Under the pieces are notes generated by a model. It made no database searches, was not told the DNA's origin, and was given only the letters and a program-made list of their open reading frames with translations. Below, one piece after another: positions 1 through 9,075 of a stretch of DNA of 64,000 nt (its first letter is position 1; every line of letters begins with the position of its first letter). A program made the translations under genes and the position numbers. This stretch comes from Sulfuricurvum sp. (GTDB taxonomy: Bacteria > Campylobacterota > Campylobacteria > Campylobacterales > Sulfurimonadaceae). The stretch spans positions 1 through 64,000 of the forward strand of contig DYMK01000008.1 in the NCBI GenBank assembly GCA_020721585.1. The letters are read 5' to 3'.

Positions 1-57
1 GCTGAGGCGCAAAACGCCCTTGAAGTGTGGGGGAATCCGTGGGAGGGGTTTAGGTGA
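1..57 (+). CDS. 3' end of an unidentified protein
   Basis: An open frame enters from the left edge and stops at TGA 55-57; its last residues read AEAQNALEVWGNPWEGFR. Only 18 codons are visible, so neither family nor certainty of coding can be given. The stop lies 69 bases before the next start, a spacing compatible with a plus-strand neighbour gene. Confidence 0.35.
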   Translation, partial: AEAQNALEVWGNPWEGFR

Positions 58-126
58 TACCGTATCGTCTCCACTCTTAAACCCATCACTAGGCTACAAT
101 CTCAAAAACGCACAGGAGAAAACACA

Positions 127-651
127 ATGCCCACCCTTTTTGGTCATATTGCAGTCCCTTTGGCAGTAGGGGCGGGATTGGGGAAAAAGGTTATCCCAAA
201 ACGGCTTCTTATCGCAGGGATGATTGGCCCGGTACTGCCTGATTTGGATGTCATCGCGTTTACATTCGGGATTCCTTACGCCTCCATTTGGGGGCATCGG
301 GGGGTTTCGCATTCGATGATGTTTGCGCTGGTCATTGCGTTGCTGAGTATCTTCGCCTTTCGTACGTTTAGGGCATCGCGTCAAAAGACCTTTTGGTTTT
401 TGTTTTCAGTCACCCTCTCGCATACCCTTTTGGATGCGTTGACCAATGGAGGATTGGGGGTCGCGTTACTCTGGCCATTGAGTGAGGCACGGTTTTTTGC
501 CCCATGGCGGGTGATTCAGGTCTCCCCTATCGGAGGTCATTTTTTTTCACTCAAAGGATTAATAGCGGTGTATTCTGAAGTGATATGGGTGTGGTTACCG
601 TGTAGTATCGTAGGTGTGGTATTATTTTTGGGGCGAAAAAAAGAAATTTAA
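127..651 (+). CDS. YdjM/DUF457-type membrane metal-dependent hydrolase
   Basis: A 174-residue inner-membrane protein of the YdjM (LexA-regulated, membrane-bound metal-dependent hydrolase) family. The family signature is visible as GPVLPDLD near residue 34 and HRGVSHS near residue 57, the Asp/His clusters thought to bind metal. Four or so hydrophobic segments follow, for example around residues 65-80 and 145-168. The ATG is preceded by a good AGGAG ribosome site at 114-118. The substrate of this family is not known, so the hydrolase label is by family only. The gene stands alone before a minus-strand tRNA. Confidence 0.75.
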   Translation: MPTLFGHIAVPLAVGAGLGKKVIPKRLLIAGMIGPVLPDLDVIAFTFGIPYASIWGHRGVSHSMMFALVIALLSIFAFRTFRASRQKTFWFLFSVTLSHTLLDALTNGGLGVALLWPLSEARFFAPWRVIQVSPIGGHFFSLKGLIAVYSEVIWVWLPCSIVGVVLFLGRKKEI

Positions 652-666
652 AAAGGAAGATCTTCA

Positions 667-744
667 TGGTCGGAGCGACCTGACTCGAACAGGCGACCTC
701 TACCACCCCAAGGTAGTGCGCTAGCCAAACTGCGCTACGCCCCG
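667..744 (-). tRNA. tRNA-Pro (anticodon GGG)
   Basis: Read on the minus strand this folds as a complete tRNA: acceptor CGGGGCG pairs with CGCTCCG, the D arm has GCGC/GCGC, the anticodon stem CTACC/GGTAG encloses the loop TTGGGGT (anticodon GGG, G at position 37), and the T arm is GCCTG-TTCGAGT-CAGGT with one G-T pair. CCA is encoded (667-669 on the plus strand as TGG). Confidence 0.95.
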
Positions 745-806
745 ACACAACAAATGAAGAGTGGGATTTTAATCAATACAAACTTAAAAGAAGCTATACT
801 TCCCTC

Positions 807-1574
807 ATGAAAAAGTATAACCGTGTTTTAACGCACCATAATGACCTTTTAGCCTGTTTTACAACCCGTTTGGAGGGTGTATCACCCCCCCCTTATCGTG
901 GGTTTAATGTAGCGTTTCATGTGGGGGATAATCCTGATCATGTACGCACCAATCACCAAACCCTTGCAACCTTACTTCACTATGATCGTGCCAAACTGGT
1001 CTATATGAACCAAATTCACTCCGACCATGTCCATATTCTCACCGATGAAGACGATTTTGATCATCCCCCGACCTGCGATGCCCTCATTACCCATCGTCGG
1101 GAGACCCCCTTGATGGTGATGAGTGCCGATTGTATCCCGATCCTCGTGTATGACCCCACCCATGAGGTCATTGCGGCGATTCATGCGGGGCGTGCGGGGG
1201 CATTGTCAGCCATTGTCCCCAAAACCCTACAAACGATGAAAGAGGTGTATGGAAGCCATCTCCACGAACTCCATATCGCCATTGGTCCCTCCATCCAAGG
1301 GTGTTGCTATGAGGTCAATGCCACCATTGCCCATGAAGTAAAAAGCTTAGGGTACGGGACAGCGTTACGCTACGAGGAAGAGAAAATTTTTTTGGATGTC
1401 TATACGATCGTTCAGCAACAGCTCATGACCCTTGGGGTGCTTCATATCGATGTGACACAGTACCACTGCAGTGCGTGCCATCACGATGAGTATTTTTCTT
1501 ATCGTGCCGACCACCAGCGCACAGGGAGGATGGGAGGGGTGATTAGCCTTCAATCCTCTGTGCCAACTGCGTAG
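807..1574 (+). CDS. pgeF: peptidoglycan editing factor PgeF (purine nucleoside phosphorylase/laccase-domain family)
   Basis: 255-residue member of the YfiH/DUF152 family. The metal and active-site signatures are present: MSADCIPIL near residue 109 with the conserved Cys, HAGRAGAL near residue 128 with the conserved His, GPSIQGCCYEV near residue 158, and the C-terminal CSACHHDEYFSYR...TGRMGG block. Family members act on nucleosides and remove aberrant peptidoglycan stem peptides. In many Campylobacterota the tryptophan of HAGWRG is replaced as here. The 3' end overlaps the convergent dxs gene by 32 bases. Length is normal, so the overlap is unlikely to be a start or stop error. Confidence 0.9.
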   Translation: MKKYNRVLTHHNDLLACFTTRLEGVSPPPYRGFNVAFHVGDNPDHVRTNHQTLATLLHYDRAKLVYMNQIHSDHVHILTDEDDFDHPPTCDALITHRRETPLMVMSADCIPILVYDPTHEVIAAIHAGRAGALSAIVPKTLQTMKEVYGSHLHELHIAIGPSIQGCCYEVNATIAHEVKSLGYGTALRYEEEKIFLDVYTIVQQQLMTLGVLHIDVTQYHCSACHHDEYFSYRADHQRTGRMGGVISLQSSVPTA

Positions 1575-3363
1575 GTAACAGCCCAAGCGAGGCTTCGACC
1601 AAGGTCGTATTACCATGGGTGATAAATTCATCGTCATATTCAAACGTTTTGAGGGTGATGCGTTGCAGTAATCCCGCCCCATTGAGCCACTCCAACAAAG
1701 CACTTCCCACCCCCCCTTGAGCCGAAGAGTCACTAAAGACGTACCATTGGGTATAACGCTTCGCTAAATGGGTGAGCATCACGGTATCAAGCGGTTTGAC
1801 AAACCGAAGATCCAGCAATGCGGGTTTTTCTCCCGTGAGATGGGTCATGGTTTGTACCGCCCGCCCCACTCCATTGCCATATCCGATGAAGAGTTTTTCC
1901 CCTTCTCCTTCGTGAATGAGTTGGGAACGACCCAACACAAACGGAGCAAGACTTAAGGGTTCTTCGAGCATAAACGCCCCACGAGGATACCGAATGGCAC
2001 AGGGGGCATCATGCTCCACCACAAACGCCATTGCCGCATGAAAGGAGACCTCATCGCACGGCGCGCACAGGGTCATGTTGGGGATCAGACGTAAAAAACT
2101 CACATCAAATGCCCCTTGGTGGGTCTCTCCATCTTCCCCGACAATCCCCGCGCGATCGATGGCAAAGACCACAGGAAGATTCATGAGACACACATCGTGA
2201 ATCACTTGGTCAAATCCCCGTTGCAAAAAGGTGGAGTAAATCGTACAAAAAGGTTTGAATCCCTCTTTTGCCAACGCTGCCATGGAGGTAACGGCGTGTT
2301 GTTCAGCAATGGCAACATCCCAAAAACGGTCGGGATATTTATCCATCAAGGCACTTAACCCCGTTCCACTGGGCATCGCTGCGGTCACCCCTACGATTTT
2401 TGGATTGATAGAGGCGTGGTGCATCAACGACTCAGAGTAGATTTGGGTGGCACTTTTGAGGGAACTTTTGCTATTTGCCATCCCACTTTTAAGGTCAAAG
2501 GGGGCAACGCCATGCCATTTTTCGTGTTTCCCCTCGGCGATTTCGTACCCTTTGCCTTTGAGCGTTTGAACGTGAATGAGGACGGGTTTTCCCATCCCTT
2601 TGGCGGTGGTGAGAATATCAATCAACGATTTAAGGTCATGACCATCCACCGGACCTATGTACTCAATCCCCATCTCTTCAAATAAAATTCCGGGGGTAAT
2701 AAGCTTTAAGGACTCTTCAAGCCGTTTGGCTAAATAACGCGCCCCTTCTCCGAAATTATCGACAAACGCTTCGGTTCTTTTTTTGAACCGTTGGTAAAAA
2801 GGGCTTGCCATAGCGGAACTGAGAATACGGCTAATGGCTCCAATGGGTTTGGCAATACTCATCTCATTATCATTGAGGATAATGACCATGGGGTATTTAC
2901 GATCCCCCAATTCATTTAACGCCTCATAGACCATCCCTGCTGACATCGAACCATCCCCGATTAGGACAACGGGGAGTCGATGACCTTGTTCCCCTTTGAG
3001 AGCGATGGCTTTGGCTGCCCCCACCCCCAAGGAAATGGACGTAGAACTATGCCCCGCCACAAAATAATCACTGGGCGATTCCGAGGGTTTGGTGTAGCCA
3101 CTTAACCCCTCAAATCGGCGCAACGTCGTAAACGCTTCCCAACGACCACTGAGCAATTTATGGGCATACGCCTGATGGGAAACATCAAAGATAAAAGGGT
3201 CTTGCGTCGCATCAAACACGGCGTGCATCGCCACAATAATCTCCGTCGCCCCCAACGTAGAGCTTAAATGCCCCCCATTGGTACTGACTACCTCCAAAAT
3301 TCGATCCCGAATCTTTTGCGAAAGGGCGTTTAACTCCTCAATGGTATAACTTTTAATATCCAT
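1543..3363 (-). CDS. dxs: 1-deoxy-D-xylulose-5-phosphate synthase
   Basis: 606-residue thiamine-diphosphate enzyme condensing pyruvate and glyceraldehyde-3-phosphate, the entry step of the non-mevalonate isoprenoid pathway. Visible are GGHLSSTLGA near residue 30, the ThDP/Mg motif GDGSMSAGMVYEALNELG starting at residue 136 with its Asn downstream, the transketolase pyrimidine-domain segment with IAEQHAVT, and DRAGIVGEDGETHQGAFD. The length is typical. It follows the fliF-like gene by 10 bases and is the last gene of the minus-strand block. In C. jejuni dxs follows fliF-fliG-fliH; here only a fliF-like gene precedes it. Confidence 0.97.
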   Translation of the reverse strand: MDIKSYTIEELNALSQKIRDRILEVVSTNGGHLSSTLGATEIIVAMHAVFDATQDPFIFDVSHQAYAHKLLSGRWEAFTTLRRFEGLSGYTKPSESPSDYFVAGHSSTSISLGVGAAKAIALKGEQGHRLPVVLIGDGSMSAGMVYEALNELGDRKYPMVIILNDNEMSIAKPIGAISRILSSAMASPFYQRFKKRTEAFVDNFGEGARYLAKRLEESLKLITPGILFEEMGIEYIGPVDGHDLKSLIDILTTAKGMGKPVLIHVQTLKGKGYEIAEGKHEKWHGVAPFDLKSGMANSKSSLKSATQIYSESLMHHASINPKIVGVTAAMPSGTGLSALMDKYPDRFWDVAIAEQHAVTSMAALAKEGFKPFCTIYSTFLQRGFDQVIHDVCLMNLPVVFAIDRAGIVGEDGETHQGAFDVSFLRLIPNMTLCAPCDEVSFHAAMAFVVEHDAPCAIRYPRGAFMLEEPLSLAPFVLGRSQLIHEGEGEKLFIGYGNGVGRAVQTMTHLTGEKPALLDLRFVKPLDTVMLTHLAKRYTQWYVFSDSSAQGGVGSALLEWLNGAGLLQRITLKTFEYDDEFITHGNTTLVEASLGLLPTQLAQRIEG

Positions 3364-3373
3364 AATACCCTCA

Positions 3374-4921
3374 TTAACACAATTTCAATACCGCCTCAAC
3401 CACAAACGATTGAGCCGCTTCTACCTCTTTGATACTGACCGCTTCCAAACACCCAAAAGCGTCCATAAATGCTTTTTTTTCAGTGGGAGACATCACCCCA
3501 TAAAACGCCTCTTTAAGCTCGGGTGAAGAGCTTTTAAGGGCAATCATCACCACGCGATGCTCAAGGGTCAAAAGGATTTTTTGGATCACCTCTTTTTCCA
3601 AATTGACCATCTCTTCAAACAAAAACCCCTCTTTGAACAACGTGACCGTAGGGGTAATCTCCTCGATCAGCTCCTCTTCTTCCCGTGTGTGGGTCAGCGA
3701 TAAGCGTTCATCACTAAAGGGGATAACCCATTTCACGTACATCCAAAGTAGCACCAAAAGCAGCAAGGTATATTGGATAAAGGAGACCATCTTCGCATCC
3801 CGTTTGGTTAACAAATCTCCGGTCGTATCGTTGACCTGAAACGGAAAACTTCCAATCACGACCCGATCGCCACGTGCGGTATTGATCCCCATGGAACGTG
3901 CCACCAAATCATGCACAACGTTGTACGCATCGCCTTCCAATCCCACATACACCCGTTTGCTCGATGAGAGGTTGTATGCACCATCGATGACCACATTGAC
4001 ATGAATCCCTGTAATCTCGGCATATTCTTGTAAAGGAGTTGTTGCCGTGGATAAGGGGGTGATGGGGGAACCATCGCGCCCAAAAAATTCATAATTGAGT
4101 ATCACATGGGCAGTCAAATGCTCTCTTCCCCCTACTAAGGGGGCTAGGAGGGTGATGAGTTTCTCCTCGCGTAACCGCTCCTCTTTGGTCTTATACCGTT
4201 GTTGCGCCAACGACAAACTTCCCTCGATGGCAACGGCATCCCCCTCATCCATCGCTAATCCTTGGGTATCCATCACAAAAACCCGCTCACGGGTGAGTTG
4301 AGGAACGGCAAAAGCGACCAAATCTTTGATCCCTTTGATGGCATCGGTCGTTATTCCCTTTTGTGTCCCATCGATGGAAAGCACCACCAACGCAGAGGGG
4401 AGATGCTGTGCATCCATGAGGGGGGGAATCGTTAACGTTACGGTCGATTTTTGGACAAAAGAGAGGGTATCAATGGAGGAAGCCAACTCTTTTTCGAGGG
4501 TTTTATAAAACGTCAACCCCTCCCCAAAATGGGTTGATTCAAACGTTTGACGATCCAAAAGGGCAAAACCGATGTGATTGGTGTGCAAAAGCCCCAACGA
4601 GGCAATGGTCATACGCAAGGGGTAAAGACGTGTAACGGGTACTTCTAAAATCTCGGTATCTTTTTCGACACGGTAGGGGATATGTTCTTTGTGGAGATAC
4701 CCCTTGACCCGCGCGCTTTGATGGGGGGATAAATACGTAAACAAGCGTTGATACTGCGGTTCGTTGCGGTGGGGAATACTCCAAATCAGCACTACCAAAA
4801 GCGTCCAAAAAACAAGCACCCCAACAACGAATGCCCCCTTAATCAAAGAAGGGTTGTGCAACGATCCTTTGACCCCATCACCCCACTGACGTAAAACGGT
4901 TTTGATGTGCATGGGGTTCAA
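3374..4921 (-). CDS. fliF: FliF-like MS-ring protein fused to a FliG C-terminal-like domain
   Basis: 515-residue two-pass membrane protein. Residues about 29-49 form TM1 and 380-400 form TM2. Between them lies a FliF/YscJ ring region: FTYLSPHQSARVKGYL, IASLGLLHTNHIGFALLD, KTLEKELASSIDTL and the GRDRVVIGSF-like stretch near 350 match the family pattern. After TM2 the usual FliF tail is replaced by residues about 433-514, which read like the FliG C-terminal torque domain (FEEMVNLEKEVIQKIL, IALKSSSPELKEAF, VMSPTEKKAF, EVEAAQSFVVEAVLKL). FliG N and middle domains are absent. Aligned by eye to E. coli FliG, K264 and D288 are kept but R281, D289 and R297 are Thr, Ala and Ser. It sits between hisC and dxs, the flagellar fliF position in C. 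jejuni. A rotary role is doubtful; a non-motile scaffold or decaying relic are alternatives. Confidence 0.8.
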   Translation of the reverse strand: MNPMHIKTVLRQWGDGVKGSLHNPSLIKGAFVVGVLVFWTLLVVLIWSIPHRNEPQYQRLFTYLSPHQSARVKGYLHKEHIPYRVEKDTEILEVPVTRLYPLRMTIASLGLLHTNHIGFALLDRQTFESTHFGEGLTFYKTLEKELASSIDTLSFVQKSTVTLTIPPLMDAQHLPSALVVLSIDGTQKGITTDAIKGIKDLVAFAVPQLTRERVFVMDTQGLAMDEGDAVAIEGSLSLAQQRYKTKEERLREEKLITLLAPLVGGREHLTAHVILNYEFFGRDGSPITPLSTATTPLQEYAEITGIHVNVVIDGAYNLSSSKRVYVGLEGDAYNVVHDLVARSMGINTARGDRVVIGSFPFQVNDTTGDLLTKRDAKMVSFIQYTLLLLVLLWMYVKWVIPFSDERLSLTHTREEEELIEEITPTVTLFKEGFLFEEMVNLEKEVIQKILLTLEHRVVMIALKSSSPELKEAFYGVMSPTEKKAFMDAFGCLEAVSIKEVEAAQSFVVEAVLKLC

Positions 4922-4929
4922 TGGCTCTG

Positions 4930-6024
4930 CTAAACCAGCGGATCAATCAGCTGAAAAAAACGATCATTTTGGATCGAGGTTCCCACCGTTACCCGAATCG
5001 CATTGAGACCATAACTGCTTAAGTTACGGACGATCATCCCCTGCTCCAATAACGCTTGGGCAAGGACACCGCTGTTATGACGCTCAGGGAGTGCAAGGGT
5101 CACAAAATTGGTGTAACTCTCAATCAACGTAATCTGTTTAGCCTGCGCAAACGCTTCATACCGTTTCATCTGCTCAAAATTATCGGCAATGCACCCTTGG
5201 ACAAAATCTTCATCCTCCAATGCCACTGAAGCCGCTTCAAGCGACAAGGTGGTGATATTAAAGGGGGGGCGGATTTTGTACAACGCGTGGATAATGGGTG
5301 CTTGAGCAATCCCATACCCCACACGCATCCCCCCTAATCCATACGCTTTAGAAAACGTCCCCAAAAAGAGGACATTGCTAAAGCGTTTAATCAACGTTTT
5401 GGGATCAATGGCTTTGGAAGGGTCTTTAAATCGGGCATATTCCATGTACGCACCATCGACAATCACCAACGTATCGACATCAATTTTTTCAATAAACGCT
5501 ACCATAGCATCCGCATCAATGGCATCCCCTGTGGGATTATTGGGGGTACACAAGAAAATAATAGCGGGTTTATGCTCACAATAGAGGGCATAAAACTCTT
5601 CCAAATTATGCTCACGTGAGGCAGTGCGGATAATCTGCGCCCCCACGTGTTTGGCATAAATTTCGTACATTGCAAAGGTAACACTGTTCATCAACACCTT
5701 TGCCCCATGATGGGCTTTGGCATGGATGGCAAACTCAATGACTTGATCACTCCCCGCGCCAATCACTACTTCATTTGGGGCAATGGCATATTTATTCGCA
5801 AGGGAATTTTTGAGTTTTGTCATCGAATCATCCGGATACAACGCCATGGCATCAATCATGGAAACGACGGCAGCTTTGACTTTGGGGGAACACCCAAACG
5901 GATTTTCATTACTAGCCAGTTTAACAATCGATTCTTTTTCAATCCCATACTCACGTACCACCAATTCAATGGGTTTGCCCGCTTCATAACTTTGGATTGA
6001 TTCTAACGTAGGGTTAAATTTCAT
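4930..6024 (-). CDS. hisC: histidinol-phosphate aminotransferase
   Basis: 364-residue PLP-dependent class I/II aminotransferase that converts imidazole acetol-phosphate and glutamate to histidinol-phosphate in histidine synthesis. Seen are LASNENPFG near residue 37, [11 protein letters not shown] near 157, VDGAYMEY near 189 and the PLP-lysine segment [17 protein letters not shown] with Lys226. The start overlaps the stop of pheA by four bases (ATGA-type coupling). Some HisC enzymes also transaminate aromatic keto acids, which would fit its place directly after pheA, but that is inference. Confidence 0.95.
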   Translation of the reverse strand: MKFNPTLESIQSYEAGKPIELVVREYGIEKESIVKLASNENPFGCSPKVKAAVVSMIDAMALYPDDSMTKLKNSLANKYAIAPNEVVIGAGSDQVIEFAIHAKAHHGAKVLMNSVTFAMYEIYAKHVGAQIIRTASREHNLEEFYALYCEHKPAIIFLCTPNNPTGDAIDADAMVAFIEKIDVDTLVIVDGAYMEYARFKDPSKAIDPKTLIKRFSNVLFLGTFSKAYGLGGMRVGYGIAQAPIIHALYKIRPPFNITTLSLEAASVALEDEDFVQGCIADNFEQMKRYEAFAQAKQITLIESYTNFVTLALPERHNSGVLAQALLEQGMIVRNLSSYGLNAIRVTVGTSIQNDRFFQLIDPLV

Positions 6025-7103
6025 AATTCTCCTTTAACATAACTTCCCAACCATGTCACTTCATTGGGGTGTTTGGTCATAATGCGTTGCACCCGTTTTT
6101 CATCAATATGACCAAAAAAATCGATAAAAAACCAGTACATAAAGCCATCATTGTCCCGTGCAGGTCGGCTTTCGATTTTACTTAAATTGATGTTAGCTTT
6201 GTTGAAATCTTCCAAAAAGTGGAACAACGCCCCCGGTTCTTGGGCATCTTTGAGGCGTACCAAAATAGAGGTTTTGTCTTCGCCACTGGAACCATTTTTA
6301 AAATTACTCAAAATAAAAAAACGGGTGGCATTATTGATCGAGTCTTGAATGTTTTCAAACAGCGTCGGCACCCCGTACAATTTGGCAGCGATATGGGAAC
6401 AAATGGCCGCAGAATGGGGATCTTTGGCGGCCAAAACGGCCGCTTTTGCGGTCGATTCGACGGGGATATGCTCGACGCGATCCAACCCATGTTCCAAGAG
6501 AAATTCACGACACTGCCCAAACCCTTTGTCTTTGGAATAGACCCGTTGGATGTCATGAATTTTTTCGGCTTTGGTCGCAAACGCCATGTGAATGGGCATA
6601 TACAACTCTGCCACAATCTTGACACTGCTTTTGCCTAAGAGGTCTAAGGTCTCTCCCACCACTCCATCTCGGGAGTTTTCGATGGGGACGACCCCAAATT
6701 TCGCACGACCGGCTTCGAGGGTTTTGAACACCGATTCAATCGATCCCAACGAAAGGTACTCACTCATCGCCCCAAAACGCGATTCAGCCGCTTGGTGGGT
6801 AAAACTCCCCTCAGGTCCCAAATAGGCCACTTTTTCGGGAAGTTCAAGATTGCGTGCAACGGCAAAAATTTCCAAAAAAATCGCCTCAATCGCCTCTTTG
6901 GTCAAGGCTCCCTTGTCGGCATCACTTAAACGCGTCAACCGTTCGATAATCTCCCGTTCCCGTTCAGGGCGGTAAATGGCTCCCTTGGTCTCATGTTTGA
7001 TCTCCCCTACCCGTCGTACCACTTCCATTCGAGAGTTCAATAATCTGAGCATCTCATTATCCAACAGATCAATCGCCTCTCGGCACGCTTCTAATGTCTC
7101 CAT
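6021..7103 (-). CDS. pheA: bifunctional chorismate mutase/prephenate dehydratase
   Basis: 360-residue P-protein of phenylalanine synthesis. Residues 1-85 form a chorismate mutase domain ([20 protein letters not shown], with the [16 protein letters not shown] segment). From about residue 92 the prephenate dehydratase domain begins with [15 protein letters not shown] and includes [15 protein letters not shown]. The C-terminal ACT domain carries the [19 protein letters not shown] segment, the expected phenylalanine-binding ESRP motif, so feedback inhibition is likely. It overlaps the upstream HAD gene by 13 bases and hisC by four. Confidence 0.96.
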   Translation of the reverse strand: METLEACREAIDLLDNEMLRLLNSRMEVVRRVGEIKHETKGAIYRPEREREIIERLTRLSDADKGALTKEAIEAIFLEIFAVARNLELPEKVAYLGPEGSFTHQAAESRFGAMSEYLSLGSIESVFKTLEAGRAKFGVVPIENSRDGVVGETLDLLGKSSVKIVAELYMPIHMAFATKAEKIHDIQRVYSKDKGFGQCREFLLEHGLDRVEHIPVESTAKAAVLAAKDPHSAAICSHIAAKLYGVPTLFENIQDSINNATRFFILSNFKNGSSGEDKTSILVRLKDAQEPGALFHFLEDFNKANINLSKIESRPARDNDGFMYWFFIDFFGHIDEKRVQRIMTKHPNEVTWLGSYVKGEL

Positions 7104-7873
7104 AACGCCTCCCCTACTGCTTCCATATCCGCATAGACCCCATCCGGTTGTACCCGTAGTTGGGGTAAAATCTCTTCACGTGAACGATACTTACCACTTA
7201 AGACAAAAATTCCCTGCATCCCCAACGCTTGGGCGGGGAGAATATCTCCCGTAACATCATCGCTTATGATGGTCACATCGCTAAAATTCACCCCTGCACA
7301 CTGCTTAGCTAACGCTTCCAACGCTGTTTCAAAAAAGGTGACACTGGGTTTTCCCACCACCGAATACGGGACGGATGTAGCGGTCTCTAACATCGCTAAA
7401 ATCGCCCCAACGCCGGGATAACGTTTGTGATTTTTGGCATACAAGGAGGTCTCGTGCATCCCCATAAGCGAGGCACCACCTAACAAAAATCCAATCATTT
7501 GGGCGTATTCTTCCCCACTAAAATCCTCTCGAATGGCGACCAATACCACCTCAGGGGCAACAAAATCCAGTACATACCCCATAGATTGCACCACCGCCAA
7601 AAAGGGGTTGGATCCATACGCCGCAATTGTGGTTCCAAGGGGGATATGGTTTTCCAAAACCATCAAGGGATCCAAATAGTGGGAGGGGGAAATCGCCAAT
7701 CCAATGGAGTTGAGATAGGCTAAAAATTCGTGACTGGGGTTTTTGGTGCTGTTGGTAATGACCATGTAAGGGGTTTGGGTTGCATTGAGCCTATCGATAA
7801 ACGCCACCGCCCCCGCAATGGGGAGTTTGGTATGGTCATCAATGAGTGTCCCCTGTACATCAATAAAGAACAT
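7091..7873 (-). CDS. HAD-superfamily hydrolase, NagD-like (Cj0315-type)
   Basis: 260-residue HAD protein of the NagD/IIA type. Motif I is FIDVQGTLIDD at residues 3-13: the nucleophile Asp5 is present but the second Asp of the usual DxD is Gln7. Motif II is VITNSTKNP near residue 38, and the end of the Rossmann core has VTIISDDVTGDILPAQALGMQGIFV-like acidic residues (motif IV). Position between lysA and pheA is shared with C. jejuni as I recall it. The substrate is unknown; the motif I change may lower or alter phosphatase activity. Confidence 0.8.
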   Translation of the reverse strand: MFFIDVQGTLIDDHTKLPIAGAVAFIDRLNATQTPYMVITNSTKNPSHEFLAYLNSIGLAISPSHYLDPLMVLENHIPLGTTIAAYGSNPFLAVVQSMGYVLDFVAPEVVLVAIREDFSGEEYAQMIGFLLGGASLMGMHETSLYAKNHKRYPGVGAILAMLETATSVPYSVVGKPSVTFFETALEALAKQCAGVNFSDVTIISDDVTGDILPAQALGMQGIFVLSGKYRSREEILPQLRVQPDGVYADMEAVGEALWRH

Positions 7874-9075
7874 TAAAGGTACTCACGCTCTAAGGCTATA
7901 AGATCCTCAAACGTCTCCCGCGCACGAATCATCCGCGCTTCCCCCTTTTGGTAGGCGATTTCTGCCGATCGTCCCCGAGTATTGTAATTGCTTCCCATCC
8001 CAAAACCGTACGCCCCTGCACTGTGGACGACCAAAAGATCGTTATGTTCCATCATGGGCAAAAGGGTTGCTTTGGCCAAAAAGTCACCGCTTTCGCACAC
8101 GGGTCCTACGATGTCGGCGACGCTTTCTTCACCCACTTTATCCAACGCCTCAATGCGATGATACGCTTTGTACAAACTGGGACGGAGCAAATCGTTCATT
8201 GCCCCATCGACAACCACAAATCGCTTCTCCCCATTGCGTTTTTCATAAAGGACTTTGGTCAAAAAATAGCCCGCATTGGCGGTCAAAAACCGCCCCGGTT
8301 CAGAGATGATAGTGACATCCAACCCTTTTAATGCCCCCAAAATCGCTTGCGCGTAGTCATAAGGGGTAATGGTCACTTCGTCATTATAACAGACCCCTAC
8401 ACCACCACCAATATCAAAAAATTTCAAATTAACGTCAATGGCACTGAGCGATCGCATCAAATCCGCCACAATCACCGCCGCTTCATAGATCGGTTCAAGT
8501 TGAGTCAATTGACTTCCGATATGAAAATGGATCCCCACCGCTTCCAAAGCAGTAGCGTGTTTGGAACGGATATACATCCGTTTGGCGGTCTCCAAATCAA
8601 CCCCAAATTTGTTATCGTGCAATCCCGTTGAGATGTAAGGGTGAGTTTGCGGATCGATATTGGGATTGACACGGATACTAATACGCGCCACTTTTCCCAA
8701 CTCCTTGGCAATCATCTCCACGCGTCCCAACTCCGCTTCACTCTCCACATTGATATACAAAATATCGCTGATCATCGCTTCACGAATTTCCTCATCCCGT
8801 TTGCCTACCCCACTAAAGAGGATCTTATAAGGGGGAACCCCTGCAAGCAATGCCCGACGCACCTCTCCAATCGAGACACAATCGGCTCCTGCACCCAACG
8901 ACGCAAAGTGTTTAATGACGCTAAGGTTGGAGTTGGCTTTGACCGCATACGCAAGGATCGATTTACGCCCCCGAAACGCCTCTTTGAGTTCATGATACTG
9001 CGATTGCATCGCATCGAAATCATACACATACAATGGTGTTCCGTAGGTATTGGCTAATGGTTGAAATGGGATCAC
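7873..9075 (-). CDS. lysA: diaminopimelate decarboxylase
   Basis: 400-residue fold-III PLP enzyme making lysine from meso-diaminopimelate. The PLP-lysine lies in LAYAVKANSN (Lys46), with the glycine-rich FFDIGGGVG-type segment, EPGRFLTANAG, and CESGDFLAK with the conserved Cys near the C terminus. I choose GTG at 9075: its GTGA overlaps the lptG stop, the spacing to AGGGG is right, and the protein then begins close to the family's TPLYVYDFD. An ATG at 9117 would add 14 residues and overlap lptG by 46 bases. Confidence 0.93.
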   Translation of the reverse strand: MIPFQPLANTYGTPLYVYDFDAMQSQYHELKEAFRGRKSILAYAVKANSNLSVIKHFASLGAGADCVSIGEVRRALLAGVPPYKILFSGVGKRDEEIREAMISDILYINVESEAELGRVEMIAKELGKVARISIRVNPNIDPQTHPYISTGLHDNKFGVDLETAKRMYIRSKHATALEAVGIHFHIGSQLTQLEPIYEAAVIVADLMRSLSAIDVNLKFFDIGGGVGVCYNDEVTITPYDYAQAILGALKGLDVTIISEPGRFLTANAGYFLTKVLYEKRNGEKRFVVVDGAMNDLLRPSLYKAYHRIEALDKVGEESVADIVGPVCESGDFLAKATLLPMMEHNDLLVVHSAGAYGFGMGSNYNTRGRSAEIAYQKGEARMIRARETFEDLIALEREYL

